64,000 bases of DNA from Aegilops tauschii subsp. strangulata (taxonomy: Eukaryota > Streptophyta > Magnoliopsida > Poales > Poaceae): contig NC_053035.3 of NCBI RefSeq assembly GCF_002575655.3, forward strand, positions 92,157,322-92,221,321. Reading direction: 5' to 3'. This document shows positions 59,402 through 64,000 of the stretch, piece after piece. The translations under genes were made by a program, and so were the position numbers. Under the pieces are notes generated by a model. That model made no database searches. It had not been told where the DNA came from and worked only from the letters and a program-made list of their open reading frames with translations. How positions within the stretch are numbered: the first letter of the stretch is position 1; each line of letters opens with the position of its first letter.

Positions 59402-60672
59402 GTGGCATCATGAGCTAGGTCTATGTGTAGTTTCTATGCACGAGTAGAACACAAGTTGTTGTGGGCGTTGATTTTGTCAATTTACTTGCCGTTACTAGTC
59501 TTATCTTGATTCGGCGGCATCGTGGGATGAAGCGGCCCGGACCGACCTTACACGTATGCTTACGTGAGACAGGTTCCACCGACTGACATGCACTAGTTGC
59601 ATAAGGTGGCTAGCGGGTGTCTGTCTCTCCCACTTTAGTCGGATCGGATTCGATGAAAAGGGTCCTTATGAAGGGTAAATAGAAATTGGCATATCACGTT
59701 GTGGTTTTGGCGTAGGTAAGAATCGTTCTTGCTAGAAACCTATAGCAGCCACGTAAAAGTTTGCAACAACAATTAGAGGACGTCTAACTTGTTTTTGCAG
59801 CAAGTGTCATGTGATGTGATATGGCCAGAAGGATGTGATGAATGATATATGTGATGTATGAGATTGATCATGTTCTTGTAATAGGAATCACGACTTGCAT
59901 GTCGATGAGTATGACAACCGGCAGGAGCCTAGGAGTTGTCTTAATTTATTTATGACCTGCGTGTCAACTGAAACGCCATGTAATTACTTTACTTTATTGC
60001 TAACCGTTAGCCATAGTAGTAGAAGTAATAATTGGCGAGACAACTTCATGAAGACACGATGATGGAGATCATGGTGTCATGCCGGTGACGATGATGAACA
60101 TGGCGCCCTGAAGATGGAGATCAAAAGGAGCAAAATGATATTGGCCATATCATGTCACTATTTGATTGCATGTGATGTTTATCATGTTTTACATCTTATT
60201 TGCTTAGAACGACGGTAGCATAAATAAGATGATCCCTCGCTAAAATTTCAAGAAAGTGTTCCCCCTAACTGTGCATCATTGCGAAGGTTCGTTGTTCCGA
60301 AGCACCACGTGATGATCGGGTGTGATAGGTTCTAACGTTCGCATACAACGGGTGTAAGCCAGATTTACACACGCAATACACTTAGGTTGACTTGACGAGC
60401 CTAGCATGTACAGACATGGCCTCGGAACACAAGAGACCGAAAGGTCGAACATGAGTCGTATAGCAGATACGATCAACATGAAGATGTTCACCGATGATGA
60501 CTAGTCCGTCTCACGTGATGATCGGACACGGCCTAGTTGACTCGGATCATGTAACACTTAGATGACTGGAGGGATGTCTGTCTGAGTGGGAGTTCATTAA
60601 TAATTTGATTAGATGAACTTAATTATCATGAACTTAGTCTAAAAAATCTTTACAATATGTCTTGTAGATCAA
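59402..60672 (+). other. Copia-C untranslated leader
   Basis: About 1.27 kb without a gene. It contains the paired CACGTGATGATCGG motif (60306-60319 and 60512-60525) shared with Copia-A and Copia-B. It ends TCTTGTAGATCAA before the gag ATG. Confidence 0.7.
59403..59415 (+). other. Copia-C primer-binding region
   Basis: TGGCATCATGAGC follows the LTR. It resembles but does not exactly match the iMet PBS TGGTATCAGAGC. Copia-B carries the same variant in reverse, so it may be a family feature rather than damage. Confidence 0.55.
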
Positions 60673-63600
60673 ATGGCCCACGCTAATGTTGCCCTCAACT
60701 TCAACGCGTTCCTAGAGAAAACCAAGCTGAAAGACGATGGTAGCAACTACACGGACTGGGTTCGTAACCTGAGGATTATCCTCATAGCTGCCAAGAAAGC
60801 ATATGTCCTTGAAGCACCGCTAGGTGATGCACCTGTTTTCCCAGCAACTCAAGACGTTCTGAACGCCTGGCAGTCGCGTAGTGATGATTACTCCCTGGTT
60901 CAGTGCGGCATGCTTTACAGCTTAGAACCGGGGCTCCAAAAGCGTTTTGAGCAGCACGGAGCATATGAGATGTTCAAAGAGCTGAAAATGGTTTTCCAAG
61001 CTCATGCCCGGGTCAAGAGATATGAAGTCTCCGACAAGTTCTACAGTTGTAAGATGGAGGAGAATAGTTCCGTCAGCGAACACATACTCAAAATGTCTGG
61101 GTTGCACAACCGCTTGTCTCAGCTGGGAGTTAATCTCCCAGATGACGCGGTCGTTGACACAATCCTTCAGTCACTCCCACCTAGCTACAAGAGCTTTGTG
61201 ATGAACTTCAATATGCAGGGGATGGAAAAGACCATTCCTGAGGTATATTCAATGCTGAAATCAGCGGAGGTGGAGATCAAAAAGGAACATCAAGTGTTGA
61301 TGGTGAATAAAACCACTAAGTTCAAGAAAGGCAAGGGTAAGAAGAACTTCAAGAAAGACGGCAAGGGAGTTGCCGCGCCCGGTAAGCAAGCTGCCGGGAA
61401 GAAGACAAAGAATGGACCTAAGCCTGAGACTGAGTGCTTTTATTGCAAGGGAAACGGTCACTGGAAGCGGAACTGCCCCAAATAATTAGCGGATAAGAAG
61501 GCCGGCAATACCAAAGGTATATGTGATATACACGTTATTGATGTGTACCTAACCAGCGCTCGTAGTAGCTCCTGGGTATTTGATACCGGTGCGGTTGCTC
61601 ATATTTGTAACTCAAAGCAGGAGCTGCGGAATAAGCGGAGACTGGCGAAGGACGAGGTGACGATGCGCGTCGGGAATGGTTCCAAGGTCGATGTGATCGC
61701 CGTCAGCACGCTACCTCTACATTTACCTACGGGATTAGTTTTAAACCTCAATAATTGTTATTTAGTGCCAACTTTGAGCATGAACATTGTATCTGGATCT
61801 CGTTTAATGCGAGATGGCTACTCATTTAAATCCGAGAATAATGGTTGTTCTATTTATATGAGAGATATGTTTTATGGTCATGCCTCGCTGGTCAATGGTT
61901 TATTCTTAATGAATCTCGAACGTGATGTTACACATATTCATAGTGTGAATGCCAAGAAATGTAAGGTTGATAATGATAGTCCCACATACTTGTGGCACTG
62001 CTGCCTTGGTCACGTTGGTGTCAAACGCATGAAGAAACTCCATGCAGATGGACTTTTGGAGTCACTTGATTATGAATCATTTGACACGTGCGAACCATGC
62101 CTCATGGGCAAAATGACCAAGACTCCGTTCTCCGGAACAACGGAGCGAGCAACCAACTTATTGGAAATCATGCATACTGATGTGTACGGTCCAATGAGCG
62201 TTGAGGCTCGCGGTGGCTATCGTTATGTTCTCACCCTCACTGATGACTTGAGTAGATATGGGTATGTCTACTTAATGAAACACAAGTCTGAGACCTTTGA
62301 AAAGTTCAAGGAATTTCAAAGTGAGGTTGAGAATCAACGTGACAGGAAAATAAAGTTCTTACGATCAGATCGTGGAGGGGAATATTTGAGTCACGAATTT
62401 GGCACACACTTAAGGAAATGTGGAATTGTTTCACAACTCCCGCCGCCTGGAACACCTCAGCGTAATGGTGTGTCCGAACGTCGTAATCGCACTCTATTGG
62501 ATATGGTGCGATCTATGATGTCTCTTACCGATCTACCGCTATCATTCTGGGGTTATGCTTTAGAGACTGCCGCATTCACTTTAAATAGGGCTCCGTCGAA
62601 ATCCGTTGAGACGACACCATATGAATTATGGTTTGGAAAGAAACCTAAGCTGTCGTTTCTTAAAGTTTGGGGATGCGATGCTTATGTCAAGAAACTTCAA
62701 CCTGAAAAGCTCGAACCCAAGTTGAAAAAATGCGTCTTCATAGGATACCCTAAGGAAACCATTGGGTACACCTTCTACCTCAGATCCGAAGGCAAGATCT
62801 TCGTTGCCAAGAACGGGTCCTTTCTGGAGAAAGAGTTTCTCTCGAAAGAAGTAAGTGGGAGTAAAGTGGAACTTGATGAGATGACCCCTATCGAGCCGGA
62901 AAGTAGCGTAGCACAAGAAAATGTTTCTGTGGTGCCTGCACTGACTAGAGAGGAAGTTAATGATGACGATCATGATCAAGTTACCACTGAACTTCATAGG
63001 TCCACAAGGACACGTTCCGCACCAGAGTGGTACGGCAACCCTGTCCTGGAAATCATGTTGTTGGACAACGGTGAACCTTCGAACTATGAAGAAGCAATGG
63101 CAGGTCCAGATTCCAACAAATGGCTTGAAGCCATGCAATCCGAGATAGGATCCATGTATGAAAACAAAGTGTGGACTTTGACAGACTTGCCCGATGATCG
63201 GCGAGCGATAGAAAATAAATGGATCTTTAAGAAGAAGACAGACGCGGATGGAAATGTTACCATCTATAAAGCTCGACTTGTCGCTAAGGGTTATCGACAA
63301 GTTCAAGGAGTTGACTACGATGAGACCTTCTCACCCGTAGTGAAGCTGAAGTCCGTCCGAATCACGTTAGCAATTGCCGCATTCTACGATTATGAAATAT
63401 GGCAAATGGACGTCAAAACGGCATTCCTTAACGGCTTCCTTAAGGAAGAATTGTATATGATGCAGCCGAAAGGTTTTGTCGATCCTAAGAATGCTGACAA
63501 AGTATGCAAGCTCCAGCGCTCAATCTATGGGCTGGTGCAGGCATCTCAGAGTTGGAACATTCGCTTTGATGAGATGATCAAAGTGTTTGGGTTTACACAG

Positions 63601-64000
63601 ACTTATGGAGAAGCCTGTGTTTACAAGAAAGTGAGTGGGAGCTCTATAGCATTTCTCATATTATATGTGGATGACATACTATTGATGGGAAATGATATAG
63701 AATTCTTGGAAAGTATAAAGGCCTACTTGAATAAGTGTTTTTCAATAAAGGACCTTGGAGAAGCTGCCTACATATTAGGCATCAAGATCTATAGAGATAG
63801 ATCGAGACGCCTCATAGGTCTTTCACAAAGCACATACCTTGACAAGATATTGAAGAAGTTCAATATGGATCAGTCCAAGAAGGGGTTCTTGCCTGTATTG
63901 CAAGGTGTGAGATTGAGCACGGCTCAATGCCCGACCACAGCAGAACATAGAGAAAAGATGAGTGTCGTCCCCTATGCCTCGGCCATAGGGTCTATTATGT
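60673..64000 (+). pseudogene. Copia-C gag-pol, one nonsense codon, truncated by window edge
   Basis: ATG 60673 starts MAHANVALNFNAFLEKTKLK. Gag is 270 codons to TAA 61483-61485, directly after zinc knuckle CFYCKGNGHWKRNC. In Copia-A this codon is Tyr (NCPKYLAEKK). After the stop the same frame stays open to the window end: protease WVFDTGAVAHICNS (near 61580); integrase HCCLGHVGVKRM...CEPCLMGK, HTDVYGPM, RSDRGGEYLSHEF (61990-62400); RT WIFKKKTDADGNVTIYKARL, KTAFLNGFLKEELYM, ILYVDDILLMGND (63220-63690); then the segment leading to RNase H. Either this is a single disabling mutation or a gag stop that would need readthrough; the Tyr-to-stop comparison favours mutation. Confidence 0.93.

Larger units (their letters stand above)
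57693..64000 (+). mobile_element. Copia-C: Angela-type Copia, runs off the window edge
   Basis: The 5' LTR (57693-59401) is followed by a weak PBS, a leader of about 1.27 kb, gag and pol up to RNase H at 64000. It is the same family as Copia-A and Copia-B but on the + strand, inserted in the CACTA element. CCACG (57688-57692) should recur after the missing 3' LTR. Confidence 0.95.

Overview
The window is plant nuclear DNA from a large-genome grass, most likely a Triticeae species (wheat, goatgrass or barley group). The evidence is a monocot-style gene with GT-AG introns, BARE/WIS/Angela-type Copia LTRs (start TGTTGGAAATATGCCC, end GATCCCCAACA), chromodomain Gypsy elements with LTRs of about 3.7 kb, a CACTA transposon end, and nested insertions with legible target-site duplications (TSDs). 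I saw no bacterial, organellar, tRNA, rRNA or CRISPR sequence.

Layout: 1-10581 holds the 3' fifteen exons of one host gene on the + strand, encoding the TPR protein APC7 of the anaphase-promoting complex. An intron carries a short-LTR Copia element (3089-8174) and another intron a Stowaway-like MITE. 10582-11500 is 3' UTR and intergenic sequence. 11500-12080 is a decayed LINE reverse-transcriptase fragment. From 12081 to the end everything is transposable element.

The main body (12081-54999) is a Russian doll. Copia-A (minus strand) is the outer shell. Its 3' LTR is split by Gypsy G1 (minus, 13153-49154, TSD ACTTG). G1 is itself split twice: its gag by Gypsy G2 (plus, 20371-35145), and its 5' LTR by Copia-B (minus, 39286-47928, TSD ATGGG). 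Right of Copia-A lie an unassigned LTR-like piece (55000-55612), a CACTA end with tandem-repeat arrays (55613-57692), and a + strand Copia-C (57693 to the window edge) whose gag-pol is open except for one stop codon.

Most notable: (1) G1 and G2 carry an extra sense ORF of about 250 codons between the PBS and gag. It is preceded by a splice-acceptor-like tract and has a segment that reads like a dsRNA-binding fold. (2) The G1/G2 LTRs look like small genes: GC-rich leader, intron-like AT-rich sequence, and two acidic exon-like blocks with matching phases, strong 3' splice sites and a conserved stop, kept in all four full LTRs. (3) G1 and G2 have nearly the same interior and LTR 3' part but unrelated LTR 5' parts, suggesting promoter-module exchange. 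(4) Copia-B has very similar LTRs and a clean TSD around a ruined interior, as expected of a non-autonomous copy mobilised in trans.

All positions and alignments were made by eye. No database search was run, and family names rest on recognised motifs.
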